NCBI GenBank assembly: GCA_026990095.1 | Contig: JALSIL010000549.1 | Coordinates: forward strand, 1-9,013 | Direction of reading: 5' to 3' | DNA from: Lysobacterales bacterium | GTDB taxonomy: Bacteria > Pseudomonadota > Gammaproteobacteria > Xanthomonadales > Marinicellaceae | Length of the DNA: 9,013 nt | Translations under genes and position numbers: made by a program | The notes under the pieces: model-generated | Seen by the model: the letters and a program-made list of their open reading frames with translations, nothing else | Database searches by the model: none | What the model was told of the DNA's origin: nothing | Shown here: piece after piece, positions 1-6,010 of the stretch | Position numbering within the stretch: position 1 is the first letter of the stretch | How the letters are laid out: every line of letters starts with the position of its first letter

Positions 1-191
<191 letters not shown>

Positions 192-197
192 TATAAC

Positions 198-234
198 CCA
201 AAGTGTTTTAGTATAATTACTAAAGGGCACTTGG
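198..234 (+). other. Stem-loop just after 23S, probable rRNA processing stem
   Basis: An inverted repeat starts a few bases after the 23S 3' end. CCAAAGTG (198-205) pairs with CACTTGG (228-234) with one bulged A, and TTAGTA (208-213) pairs with TACTAA (219-224) around a TAAT loop. Stems bounding mature rRNAs are usual RNase III or RNase E/G processing substrates. I infer such a role from position; no cleavage site can be read directly. Confidence 0.45.
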
Positions 235-374
235 ATTGTATGTCAAACTAACTAAAATTTATGGTTATTATAATCTGACATATAAGAAGTCATTGAACTA
301 ACTTAATTGTAAGAAAATGTGACAAAAGATAAGACTATCGTAAGATAGCACTAATATTCTAAATGAACATCAGT

Positions 375-399
375 CTTTTGAAGGAAAATCCCTCAAAAG
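375..399 (+). other. Stem-loop just before 5S, probable processing element
   Basis: CTTTTGA (375-381) and TCAAAAG (393-399) are perfectly complementary. Two further G-C pairs inside (383-384 with 390-391) close a small A-rich loop. The hairpin ends 9 nt before the predicted 5S 5' end. It lacks a downstream U-run and so is not a terminator. A role in maturation of the 23S-5S precursor is the simplest reading. The rest of the spacer (192-408) shows no tRNA and no ORF. Confidence 0.4.
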
Positions 400-408
400 C
401 AACTAGTT

Positions 409-523
409 TTCTGGTGACAATAGAGCTGTGGCACCACCTGATACCATTTCGAACTCAGAAGTGAAACGCAGCATCGCCGATGGTAGTGTGGGTTCCCCAT
501 GTGAGAGTAGGACATCGCCAGAA
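409..523 (+). rRNA. rrf: 5S ribosomal RNA
   Basis: Complete 5S rRNA of about 115 nt. The universally conserved loop A to helix III block is present (CCGAACTCAGAAGTGAAACG-like, here 450-469), followed by GCCGATGGTAGTGTGG (476-491) and GAGAGTAGGACATCGCCAG. The ends are set by helix I: TTCTGGTG (409-416) pairs with CGCCAGAA (516-523) along eight positions with one G-U pair. The Escherichia coli gene is 120 nt, so the ends could be extended by one or two bases each side (AATT follows). It is the last gene of the rRNA operon; no tRNA follows it. Confidence 0.97.
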
Positions 524-534
524 TTTAAACACTA

Positions 535-567
535 AAACCCTTGTACATCACGTACAAGGGTTTTTTT
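535..567 (+). terminator. Intrinsic terminator of the rRNA operon
   Basis: A perfect 12-bp stem, AAACCCTTGTAC (535-546) with GTACAAGGGTTT (552-563), has a 5-nt loop ATCAC and a run of seven T (561-567). It lies 11 nt after the 5S gene on the same strand. Stem strength and T-run are typical of a rho-independent rRNA terminator. Confidence 0.95.
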
Positions 568-608
568 ATGCCTTAAACAATGACACTACCATATGAGTTT
601 GTGGTGTT

Positions 609-657
609 CGGACTTTAGTCCGTCTTCCAAACAACGGGACTAAAGTCCCTGCCCCAG
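609..657. repeat. Paired REP-like palindromes (GGACT..AGTCC family)
   Basis: Two short palindromes lie 13 bp apart in opposite loop orientation: CGGACT-TT-AGTCCG (609-622) and GGGACT-AA-AGTCCC (636-649). The 12 bases GGACTTTAGTCC (610-621) are also exactly complementary to GGACTAAAGTCC (637-648), so the pair can fold either as two small hairpins or as one long one. On the minus strand the second unit is preceded by CTGGGG plus two bases. The same arrangement recurs at 7925-7948. The layout resembles a BIME or REP doublet mobilised by RAYT (TnpA-REP) enzymes. No RAYT gene is in the window. Confidence 0.7.
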
Positions 658-915
658 GAGGTTATTGCCAATAGGGTGGTCTCTCTTAACTAGAGTTCAT
701 TGGTAAAATGTAATAACTTTGGCGTACTTTTGGCGTTGTTATAATTTTGCTAATACTTATGATACAAACAATCTCAAATAATAATTGGTAGCGTCCAGAT
801 AAGTGTGTCTAGTTGAGTGGTTTTTGCCACGCGTATGAACTAACTAATCGGTGAATTTTTCCAATTAAAGCCACTGTAAGTTTATTTATAGTTATTTAAA
901 GCTCTTTAGAAACAG
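658..915. other. Gene-free interval left of the MFS/acyltransferase gene
   Basis: No ORF with coding character, no tRNA fold and no clear terminator is visible. A chance-level promoter-like pair exists on the + strand (TTGGCG at 719-724, TATAAT at 740-745, 15-bp spacer) with no gene after it. A small GTGG/CCAC hairpin lies at about 817-830, without a T-run on either strand. The end of the minus-strand gene at 916 therefore has no obvious intrinsic terminator. Confidence 0.4.
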
Positions 916-2772
916 TTAAGATAGATTCTTTAATTCTATAACCTTTTGATAAAGAATAGTACGGTTTGCTTCTGTTGCTTTAATTGGATTACCGATATTT
1001 AAATTGATTTTAGCTAAGAATTTTTTTGGTCTCCTTTCTAATACCTTGTCTTTACGAGAAAATAGGCTACCCCATAAGTTGTTTAATGCCATTGGTATGA
1101 CCGGTACTGGTGTTTCCTTAATGATTCTTTCAATGCCGGATTTAAACTCTTGTACACTTCCATCAGGTGTTAAGCCTCCTTCTGGGAATATGCAAACCAA
1201 ATCTCCGTCTTCCAGTGCTTCTTTTACTGATTTAAAGGCAAGTTCATACATTTCAGGGTCTTCTTTAAAACCAGCAATAGGAATGGCTTTTGCTGCCTTA
1301 AATATCCATTTCAGAATTGGGATATTGAAAATTTTATAATACATGACGAATCGAACTGGGCGGCGGATAAAGCCACCTAATATTAATGGATCAACAAAAC
1401 TGACGTGGTTACAACATAATAATGCAGGACCTTCATGTGGAATATTTTCCATGCCTTTGGGTTTAACGCGGTAAATTGTTGATACTAAAAACCAAACAAT
1501 TAAACGCATGAGAAATTCTGGAACTACTGTAAAAATATAAAGACAAACAATTATATTAAGAACTACGGTAACTTTAAATAACTGTGGGATGCTCCACTTT
1601 AAATAACTTAAGATAAACATTGCTAGAAGAGCAGCAAATACCATAAATAAAGCATTAATAATATTATTGCCAGCAATAACACGAGATAAAAACTTTGAAT
1701 CAGATCTTTCTTGTAATAAAGCGTAAAGTGGAACAATATAGAGTCCTCCAAAAACACCAATAAAAATTAAATCTAATAAAATTCTTAAACTTCCATCAAC
1801 GGCCCAGAATTGTTGGAATGAAAAAAGTGATGAAAAAGGTGGCCACTGTTCAGATGTTATTGCTAAATCCCAGCCGAACACCGCAAGTCCAATAGAGCCA
1901 AGTGGAACGAGCCCAATTTCCACGCGTTTGCCTGATAGTTTTTCGCACAATAATGAGCCAACACCAATTCCAATAGAGAACATAGATAAAAGCCATGTTG
2001 CTACGGCTTTATTTCCAGATAAAATTTGAATAGTAAAATTCGGAATCTGCATTAAAAAAATAGAACCATAAAACCAGAACCACGAAATTGCAAGAACAGA
2101 TAAAAAGACAACTCGATTAGAAGGTAAGAATCTTATATTACGATAGGTGGCTTTTAATATATTGATTTCTAGTTTTATTTCAGGTGAAGAAGGAGATGTT
2201 TTTGGGATAAATTGTGCACTGATATACCCAGCGATGGCAATGCAAAAAACAGCGATGACAACAGGAAAGATAGAATTAATTGCAATCAAAATGCCTCCAA
2301 GAATTGTACCGAGTAAAATGGATAAAAAAGTGCTTGATTCAATGAGACCGTTTCCACCCACTAACTCATCTTTTTGTAAATGTTGGGGTAAATATCCGTA
2401 TTTCACTGGCCCAAATAATGAAGACTGGCAGCCCATTAAAAATAAAACAGAAAGTAATAACGGAATGCTGTTGATATAAAAACCTAAGCCAGCGATACAC
2501 ATGATAACAATTTCAGTTAATTTCACAATTTTAATTAAAGAAGATTTTTCATACTTGTCCGCAATTTGTCCTGCAATTGCGGAAAATAGAAAAAATGGCA
2601 AAATAAATAGTGCAGCAGCTAGGTTAACCAATAAATCGCTATCGGCTTCTACACTAAAAGCTATCATGATAACTAAAGCGTTTTTAAATACATTGTCATT
2701 AAAGGCTCCAAAAAATTGGGTAAGGAAAAAAGGTAAGAATCGTTTCTGTTTTAGTAAGTTAAATTGTGACAT
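916..2772 (-). CDS. MFS lysophospholipid transporter (LplT-like) fused to PlsC-type acyltransferase
   Basis: A 618-residue inner-membrane fusion. Residues 1 to about 425 are a 12-helix-type MFS module of the LplT kind: the family signature QFFGAFNDNVFKNAL at 19-33, and MFS motif A as GQIADKYEKSS at 68-78. Residues about 430-618 form a cytoplasmic PlsC/LPLAT domain with the catalytic NHxxxxD (H456, D461), FPEG (529-532) and the PVIPMAL strand (557-563). Known members flip lysophospholipid inward and re-acylate it, or make phosphatidate. In Escherichia coli, LplT is separate and PlsC is fused to the acyl-ACP synthetase of Aas. Here the AMP-binding synthetase is absent and the frame ends cleanly after the acyltransferase, so the acyl donor must be supplied by another enzyme. 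The ATG at 2772 is chosen because the LplT signature begins close behind it; its Shine-Dalgarno is poor. The gene is divergent from kbp and appears monocistronic. Confidence 0.9.
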   Translation of the reverse strand: MSQFNLLKQKRFLPFFLTQFFGAFNDNVFKNALVIMIAFSVEADSDLLVNLAAALFILPFFLFSAIAGQIADKYEKSSLIKIVKLTEIVIMCIAGLGFYINSIPLLLSVLFLMGCQSSLFGPVKYGYLPQHLQKDELVGGNGLIESSTFLSILLGTILGGILIAINSIFPVVIAVFCIAIAGYISAQFIPKTSPSSPEIKLEINILKATYRNIRFLPSNRVVFLSVLAISWFWFYGSIFLMQIPNFTIQILSGNKAVATWLLSMFSIGIGVGSLLCEKLSGKRVEIGLVPLGSIGLAVFGWDLAITSEQWPPFSSLFSFQQFWAVDGSLRILLDLIFIGVFGGLYIVPLYALLQERSDSKFLSRVIAGNNIINALFMVFAALLAMFILSYLKWSIPQLFKVTVVLNIIVCLYIFTVVPEFLMRLIVWFLVSTIYRVKPKGMENIPHEGPALLCCNHVSFVDPLILGGFIRRPVRFVMYYKIFNIPILKWIFKAAKAIPIAGFKEDPEMYELAFKSVKEALEDGDLVCIFPEGGLTPDGSVQEFKSGIERIIKETPVPVIPMALNNLWGSLFSRKDKVLERRPKKFLAKINLNIGNPIKATEANRTILYQKVIELKNLS

Positions 2773-2875
2773 TACAGCGTTTTTGTTTAATTCGCATATA
2801 GTTTAGCATTGATTTTAATAAAATATTATTGCTAAACCTTAAAGTGTTAACATTTAATACCTTAAGAATATAAAT

Positions 2876-2904
2876 TTGACCTAAAGCTAATTAATTGATA
2901 TGAT
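2876..2904 (+). promoter_or_regulatory. Sigma-70 promoter of kbp
   Basis: TTGACC (2876-2881) and TATGAT (2899-2904) are separated by exactly 17 bp. The -10 is preceded by TGA, giving an extended -10. The expected start is near 2911, leaving a leader of about 20 nt that consists mostly of the ribosome site AGGAG (2920-2924, 6 nt before ATG). This is the best promoter and ribosome site in the window and suggests strong expression. Confidence 0.8.
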
Positions 2905-2930
2905 ATTATTTTTTTAAACAGGAGTATATT

Positions 2931-3428
2931 ATGGGATTTTTTGATTTTATTGCCGATGCAGGGGCAAACTTATTTAAGGACGATGCCCCAGAACCAGAAG
3001 TGACTAAACCAATTATTAAACACATTGAAGATGCTGGTGTGTCAGTAAGTGATTTAAAAGTTAATTTTGCACGTGGAGCGGTAACTTTATCGGGTTATGT
3101 TCCAAATCAAGAACAAAAAGAAAAAGCTGTCCTAGTTGCGGGCAATATTTCAGGAGTTGCTTCCGTTCAAGATAACTTGATTTTGGGAGCTCCTCCTACT
3201 GATGTTGTTGAACAAGAAGCCCAAGAGGTCAAAGCGGCACAAGAAGCAAGCAATACAGAGCCGAGTTTTAGAACTTATACGGTTAAAAGTGGTGATACAT
3301 TAGGTAAGATTTCTAAAGAAATGTATGGCAAATCAAGTTTATACAATAAAATATTTGAAGCCAATACACCCATGTTAAAAGATGCTGACCACATTTATCC
3401 TGGACAAGTGTTAAAAATTCCTGAATAA
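2931..3428 (+). CDS. kbp: Kbp/YgaU-type BON-LysM potassium-binding protein
   Basis: A 165-residue soluble protein without signal peptide. A short N-terminal GFFDFIADAGANLF segment is followed by a BON domain (about 25-85, with the NISGVASVQDNL strand at 72-83), an acidic Ala/Glu-rich linker (86-112) and a LysM domain (114-164: YTVKSGDTLGKISKEMYG, then LYNKIFEAN and IYPGQVLKIP). This matches Escherichia coli Kbp (YgaU, 149 residues) along its whole length, including the opening MGxFxFxxDAG. Kbp is a cytoplasmic protein that binds potassium and changes shape on binding. The present protein is longer because of the linker. The start is secured by AGGAG 6 nt upstream. Despite the LysM domain, a cell-wall role is not implied, because there is no export signal. 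The gene stands alone between a strong promoter and a terminator. Confidence 0.92.
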   Translation: MGFFDFIADAGANLFKDDAPEPEVTKPIIKHIEDAGVSVSDLKVNFARGAVTLSGYVPNQEQKEKAVLVAGNISGVASVQDNLILGAPPTDVVEQEAQEVKAAQEASNTEPSFRTYTVKSGDTLGKISKEMYGKSSLYNKIFEANTPMLKDADHIYPGQVLKIPE

Positions 3429-3450
3429 AGGCAGTTGAGTTACTTTGGTA

Positions 3451-3477
3451 AAGAGCGTCTTTTAAAGGCGCTTTTTT
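3451..3477 (+). terminator. Intrinsic terminator of kbp
   Basis: AAGAGCGTC (3451-3459) pairs with GGCGCTTTT (3467-3475) over nine positions, including two G-U pairs, around a TTTTAAA loop. Six T follow the final C (3472-3477). It starts 22 nt after the kbp stop codon and overlaps by 2 nt the stop codon of the convergent gene. The opposite strand lacks a good T-run, so it is mainly a + strand terminator. Confidence 0.8.
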
Positions 3478-4003
3478 ATTTCCCTAAGGGAATAGTGAGA
3501 CCTAATGTAAAAACCCCATCACCAAAACCATTTTGTCCTGGTAATTTGGTATTATTTAAATCAAGACGTGAAATAGCTTCGGCACGAAGTCGAATATTGT
3601 CACCAAATAAATACCAACTTCCCCCAATGCCAATGTTGGCATAAAAATTAGTTCCAGATTCTGTTGGTGATTGATGATAAATTAGACCTGCTCCCATTAA
3701 AAAGTAGGGTTTCCATAATGGCTCGTGATTGATATCAAGAAAATTTATACCAATTCCGTGGTGTTTTAAACCATAATCAATATCAAAATCGTATTCATCC
3801 GTAAATACTTCAATTTCATAAGACCATTTGTTGTTAATGCTTTTACCAATTCTTACATCATAGATAACGGCATCATTAAGCTGTAACGAGTCATCAGGGA
3901 TGATGATTCCAGAATTAACATTAATATACCATCGCTCATCAATATTTTGAGCAAATAATTGAGAAGATAAAAAGAGAAATAAAAAAGCCAAAAGTCGATT
4001 CAT
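3476..4003 (-). CDS. Small outer-membrane beta-barrel protein (OmpA/OprF N-domain-like)
   Basis: A 175-residue exported protein. Residues 1-18 (MNRLLAFLFLFLSSQLFA) form a signal peptide with cleavage expected before Q19. The mature part alternates polar and hydrophobic residues in amphipathic strands (RWYINVNSGIII, YDVRIGKSI, WSYEIEVFTDEY, HGIGINFLDI, KPYFLMGAGLIYH, FYANIGIGGSWYL, IRLRAEAISRLD, VFTLGLTIPLG). This is about the eight strands of an outer membrane beta-barrel domain. It has no OmpA-like peptidoglycan-binding domain after the barrel. The closing strand ends in LGK rather than the usual aromatic residue. The precise role (structural barrel, adhesion, lipid A modification) cannot be told, and I see no PagP or PagL catalytic signature. 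The ATG at 4003 is the only sensible start, as it opens the signal peptide. Confidence 0.75.
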   Translation of the reverse strand: MNRLLAFLFLFLSSQLFAQNIDERWYINVNSGIIIPDDSLQLNDAVIYDVRIGKSINNKWSYEIEVFTDEYDFDIDYGLKHHGIGINFLDINHEPLWKPYFLMGAGLIYHQSPTESGTNFYANIGIGGSWYLFGDNIRLRAEAISRLDLNNTKLPGQNGFGDGVFTLGLTIPLGK

Positions 4004-4009
4004 TAGCGA

Positions 4010-4015
4010 ATTATA
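4010..4015 (-). promoter_or_regulatory. -10 element very close to the beta-barrel start codon
   Basis: On the minus strand a perfect TATAAT (4015-4010) lies only 6 nt before the ATG at 4003-4001. A start site 6-7 nt downstream would fall on or beside the A of the ATG, giving a leaderless or nearly leaderless mRNA. No Shine-Dalgarno is visible upstream of this ATG. The -35 is weak (TTTAAT at 4038-4033, 17-bp spacer). Confidence 0.4.
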
Positions 4016-4073
4016 ACGGACGATTGGCTTTTATTAAAGTGCTCATGCTCAATAAGTTTATTGCGATTTTGCT

Positions 4074-4937
4074 TTATATCATCCAATCATCAAAGGCTTT
4101 AGCAAATCGGGGTGCTGCATTTTCATCTAGGTTAAAGTATAATGAGGGTTCGATTAATTCAATTTCCATTAACTGGTATTCTCCCTGGTGTTGGACCAAA
4201 TCAATACGAGCATAGAGCACTTTCTCTGGTATGGTTTGTAAGGCTTTTTGTGCAGCTGTCAGCAAATCCTTACTTGGTGTAATGCTTTGTAAATGACCGC
4301 CGTGTTCTTCCTGAACGCGAAAATCGCCCGATTTGGGGGTTTTTAAAATGCAATGACTGTATTGATTAGCAAAATAGAATAAGGAATACTCTCCTTGTTC
4401 AATAATGGCTGGGACAAAAGGTTGCACCATTAATTGACGGTTTTTTAATGAAGTTTTTAGAAGCTTCTTGTTTTGATCGAATGAATTTTTTTTCAACCAA
4501 AAGGTATTGTCGGAATTGGCGCTAATGGTTGGTTTTATAACGATTTGTTTCGTATCAAAATAATCAAAATAGCTTTGCACAGAGTTAAAATTAAATCGCT
4601 CAAGCCAAATGGTCGGAATGATTTTTGCACCTTTAGATTCCACTTCACGCAAATAATTTTTATTGATATTCCACTGAACAATAGCCAGTGAATTTAAAAG
4701 AATAGCCTTGGATTTTTCAATTTCCTCTAAAACGCGCATAAAAGCATCTGCATCTTCTTGATAATCCCAAGTTGAACGGATGATGACTGCATAAAATTGA
4801 TTCCAATCAACATCTTTTTTATGCCATGAAATATGTTCTACACTCCAACCCAAATCAGTTAAAGGTTTATCTAACAATCTATCGTAAACAACAAAATCGT
4901 CCAAAGTATCCATAGTTAGGATGACGCAGTTTTTCAT
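4074..4937 (-). CDS. ATP-grasp ligase-like protein, substrate unknown
   Basis: A 287-residue soluble protein with the ATP-grasp fold. N-terminal pre-ATP-grasp region: about 1-90, with the family motif IIRSTWDYQ at 52-60. ATP-binding lysine: VIKP (K135). Loop: GDFRVQEEHGGH at 204-215. Metal and catalytic block: R244, D246 in ARIDLV, then E258, E260 and E263 in LMEIELIEPSLYF, with a glutamate where many ATP-grasp enzymes have asparagine. This pattern recalls the group containing glutathione synthetase-like proteins and the D-cycloserine enzyme DcsG. Such enzymes join a carboxylate to an amine through an acyl phosphate. Nothing nearby indicates cycloserine synthesis, so the substrate is open. 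The start at 4937 is one base after the ybaN stop; its ribosome site AAAGAGAG is formed by the last ybaN codons, implying translational coupling. No clear terminator follows it. Confidence 0.8.
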   Translation of the reverse strand: MKNCVILTMDTLDDFVVYDRLLDKPLTDLGWSVEHISWHKKDVDWNQFYAVIIRSTWDYQEDADAFMRVLEEIEKSKAILLNSLAIVQWNINKNYLREVESKGAKIIPTIWLERFNFNSVQSYFDYFDTKQIVIKPTISANSDNTFWLKKNSFDQNKKLLKTSLKNRQLMVQPFVPAIIEQGEYSLFYFANQYSHCILKTPKSGDFRVQEEHGGHLQSITPSKDLLTAAQKALQTIPEKVLYARIDLVQHQGEYQLMEIELIEPSLYFNLDENAAPRFAKAFDDWMI

Positions 4938-4938
4938 A

Positions 4939-5310
4939 TTAACTCTCTTTAACTTTCCAAATAATTATAAGTAAAACCGATGCAATGGAAAGTAGCATCA
5001 GTTGCAACCCGATTCGCCCATGTAGAATGGCGATGGATATGCCAAAGGACAAGAAAATGATAAAAGTCGATTTCTTTTTCGATGAACGCGACATGGTTTT
5101 ATTCTGTTCCCATTGTTTTAAGTCTTTGCCAACAAATTTGTTATTAAGTAGCATTTGATGAAAACGCGGGGATGACTTTGAGAATAATCCTAAAGCAATG
5201 ATTAAAAACACGGTTGTCGGCATAACGGGTAACAGAGCACCAATTATTCCTAGGATGACAAAAAACCACCCCAGAGCAATCATTAATTTTTGTTTGATAT
5301 CAGCATTCAT
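4939..5310 (-). CDS. ybaN: YbaN family (DUF454) inner-membrane protein
   Basis: A 123-residue integral membrane protein, close to the 125 residues of Escherichia coli YbaN. Predicted hydrophobic segments are 9-27, 29-44, 82-97 and 100-118, with a basic cytoplasmic loop in the middle (MSRSSKKKS, 73-81). Family hallmarks are the LGIIGALLPVMPTTVFLI segment (20-37) and SSPRFH (46-51). The molecular function of the family is not established. The gene is the middle member of a minus-strand trio: 20 nt after the DUF3820 stop and 1 nt before the ATP-grasp start. The ATG at 5310 is preceded by only a weak GAG. Confidence 0.88.
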   Translation of the reverse strand: MNADIKQKLMIALGWFFVILGIIGALLPVMPTTVFLIIALGLFSKSSPRFHQMLLNNKFVGKDLKQWEQNKTMSRSSKKKSTFIIFLSFGISIAILHGRIGLQLMLLSIASVLLIIIWKVKES

Positions 5311-5330
5311 GCAAAAGTCTCGATATAACG

Positions 5331-5564
5331 TTAATCGTAAATAAAATATTTTTTGAACAAGGGTTTAAGTGCGTTGTGGTCAATTTCAAAAACCAAAGCC
5401 ATGCACCGTCCCAATTTGTTGTTAGGAAACCCTTGTCGGTTAAACCAGGCTAGATAGTGCGCTGGTAATTCGTATAAACGTTTGCCTTTATATTTTCCAT
5501 AAGGCATAATTTGATTCAGTGCATCGATGAACTCTTGTTTCTGCTGCGAACTAAATTCTATCAT
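5331..5564 (-). CDS. DUF3820 (QSregVF_b) small protein
   Basis: From the ATG at 5564 this is a 77-residue protein. It carries the complete DUF3820 signature: MPYGKYKGKRLYELP (20-34), YLAWFNRQGFP (37-47), LGR (51-53) and a C-terminal L..L helix ending at about 70. The family is small, soluble and widespread in gammaproteobacteria. Pfam calls it a putative quorum-sensing-regulated virulence factor, but no biochemical role is secure. An in-frame TTG at 5591 would add nine residues (with GKSPLHTF), but relatives start near the ATG and neither start has a good ribosome site. It is the first gene of the trio with ybaN and the ATP-grasp gene. Confidence 0.85.
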   Translation of the reverse strand: MIEFSSQQKQEFIDALNQIMPYGKYKGKRLYELPAHYLAWFNRQGFPNNKLGRCMALVFEIDHNALKPLFKKYFIYD

Positions 5565-5611
5565 AAATGTGTGCAAAGGACTCTTACCCAAATCCCGATA
5601 TAGAAAACACG

Positions 5612-5620
5612 ATTATAGCA
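5612..5620 (-). promoter_or_regulatory. Extended -10 promoter of the DUF3820-ybaN-ATP-grasp unit
   Basis: Read on the minus strand, TGCTATAAT (5620-5612) is a perfect extended -10 (TGn then TATAAT). It lies 47 bp before the ATG at 5564. No good -35 hexamer sits at 17 bp, which fits an extended -10 promoter. The predicted start is near 5605. Confidence 0.65.
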
Positions 5621-5719
5621 CAACCCCTTAGCACGCATAGCAAACCAAGAAAAAATCTTATACCAATGAGAAACTATGTACAACTAGAATCAAAGAGACC
5701 TTTGCATAACTCGTGGCAC

Positions 5720-5770
5720 GTGTTAAAAAGTTGCAAAAAACACCACTCTGCGTTAAAAAATTCGCAAAAA
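5720..5770. repeat. Two imperfect 21-bp direct repeats, 30 bp apart
   Basis: The units at 5720-5740 and 5750-5770 both read G-Y-GTTAAAAA-R-TT then GCAAAAA, with one extra base before GCAAAAA in the second unit. The period of exactly 30 bp, about three helical turns, places both on the same DNA face. They sit inside the IS5-like stretch and may be transposase-binding repeats or an intrinsic bend. Confidence 0.5.
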
Positions 5771-5789
5771 TCCTTCTGGAAAGGATTTT
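5767..5789. terminator. Strong hairpin with T-run on the minus strand
   Basis: AAAATCCTT (5767-5775) and AAGGATTTT (5781-5789) are a perfect 9-bp stem with a 5-nt loop. The minus strand reads into TTTTT after the stem, terminator-like. The plus strand ends in TTTTC. No gene reads into it from either side, so it does not end a known transcript. It may shield the IS end or the divergent deaD and DUF3820 promoters from read-through. Confidence 0.45.
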
Positions 5790-5797
5790 CACGCTAG

Positions 5798-5811
5798 CCC
5801 ACGCATGTGGG
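5798..5811. repeat. Single palindrome CCCAC-GCAT-GTGGG
   Basis: A 5-bp G/C stem (5798-5802 with 5807-5811) with a GCAT loop lies in an otherwise AT-rich promoter gap. No second copy is in the window. The shape could belong to a REP-like unit or an operator. Confidence 0.35.
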
Positions 5812-5972
5812 TGAGATACTGTCTTAAAAATCTACTAATATTCCAACTTTTTTGAGTCGTGTTTGTATGCAATACTTGCTGAATTTTTTTATAGTATTGA
5901 AAAATAAAGTCAATAACCGAGTTAATTCAAGCATTGATTAAGGTAATGTAATATTTTTATCAAGGTTTACTG

Positions 5973-5978
5973 TATAAT
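5973..5978 (+). promoter_or_regulatory. Probable -10 element of deaD
   Basis: A perfect TATAAT (5973-5978), preceded by ACTG, lies 32 bp before the chosen ATG at 6011. The -35 region is poor (AATATT at 17-bp spacing). The predicted start near 5985 gives a leader of about 26 nt. This is much shorter than the long cold-shock leaders known for some csdA genes. Confidence 0.55.
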
Positions 5979-6010
5979 ACGCCGTCTTTTCACGCCTAGT
6001 GCTCAATAAT

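Larger units (their letters stand above)
5695..5790 (+). mobile_element. Probable end of an IS5-family element or MITE (remnant)
   Basis: GAGACCTTTGCA at 5695-5706 matches the terminal sequence I recall for many IS5-family insertion sequences. It is followed by A-rich direct repeats and a hairpin, as often found between such a terminus and the transposase gene. There is no transposase ORF. No TGCAAAGGTCTC terminus follows before deaD, so only one end remains, or the element has decayed. The stretch differs in texture from its neighbours. The right boundary is a guess. CTAG occurs at 5684-5687 and 5794-5797, too short to be called a target duplication. Confidence 0.45.

Noticed and set aside
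719..745. A plus-strand promoter for a small RNA
   Set aside because: The spacer is 15 bp, the -35 is weak and no gene or terminator follows before 916.
780..850. A tRNA or structured RNA at the GCGTCCAGATAAG...CCACGCG stretch
   Set aside because: No cloverleaf, no T-loop consensus and only a 4-bp hairpin can be drawn.
2931..3428. LysM domain taken as evidence of a secreted cell-wall protein
   Set aside because: There is no signal peptide, and the full-length match to cytoplasmic Kbp, including the BON domain, explains it.
5572..5706. TGCAAAGGACTC (5573-5584) as the partner terminus of GAGACCTTTGCA (5695-5706)
   Set aside because: The two are inverted but face outward, so they would bound the outside rather than the inside of an element. 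One mismatch is present and the first lies over the DUF3820 start. Probably chance, or at most two element ends facing away from each other.
5567..5797. A 76-codon plus-strand ORF between the DUF3820 start and deaD
   Set aside because: It covers the DUF3820 promoter and the IS5-like repeats and has no coding character.
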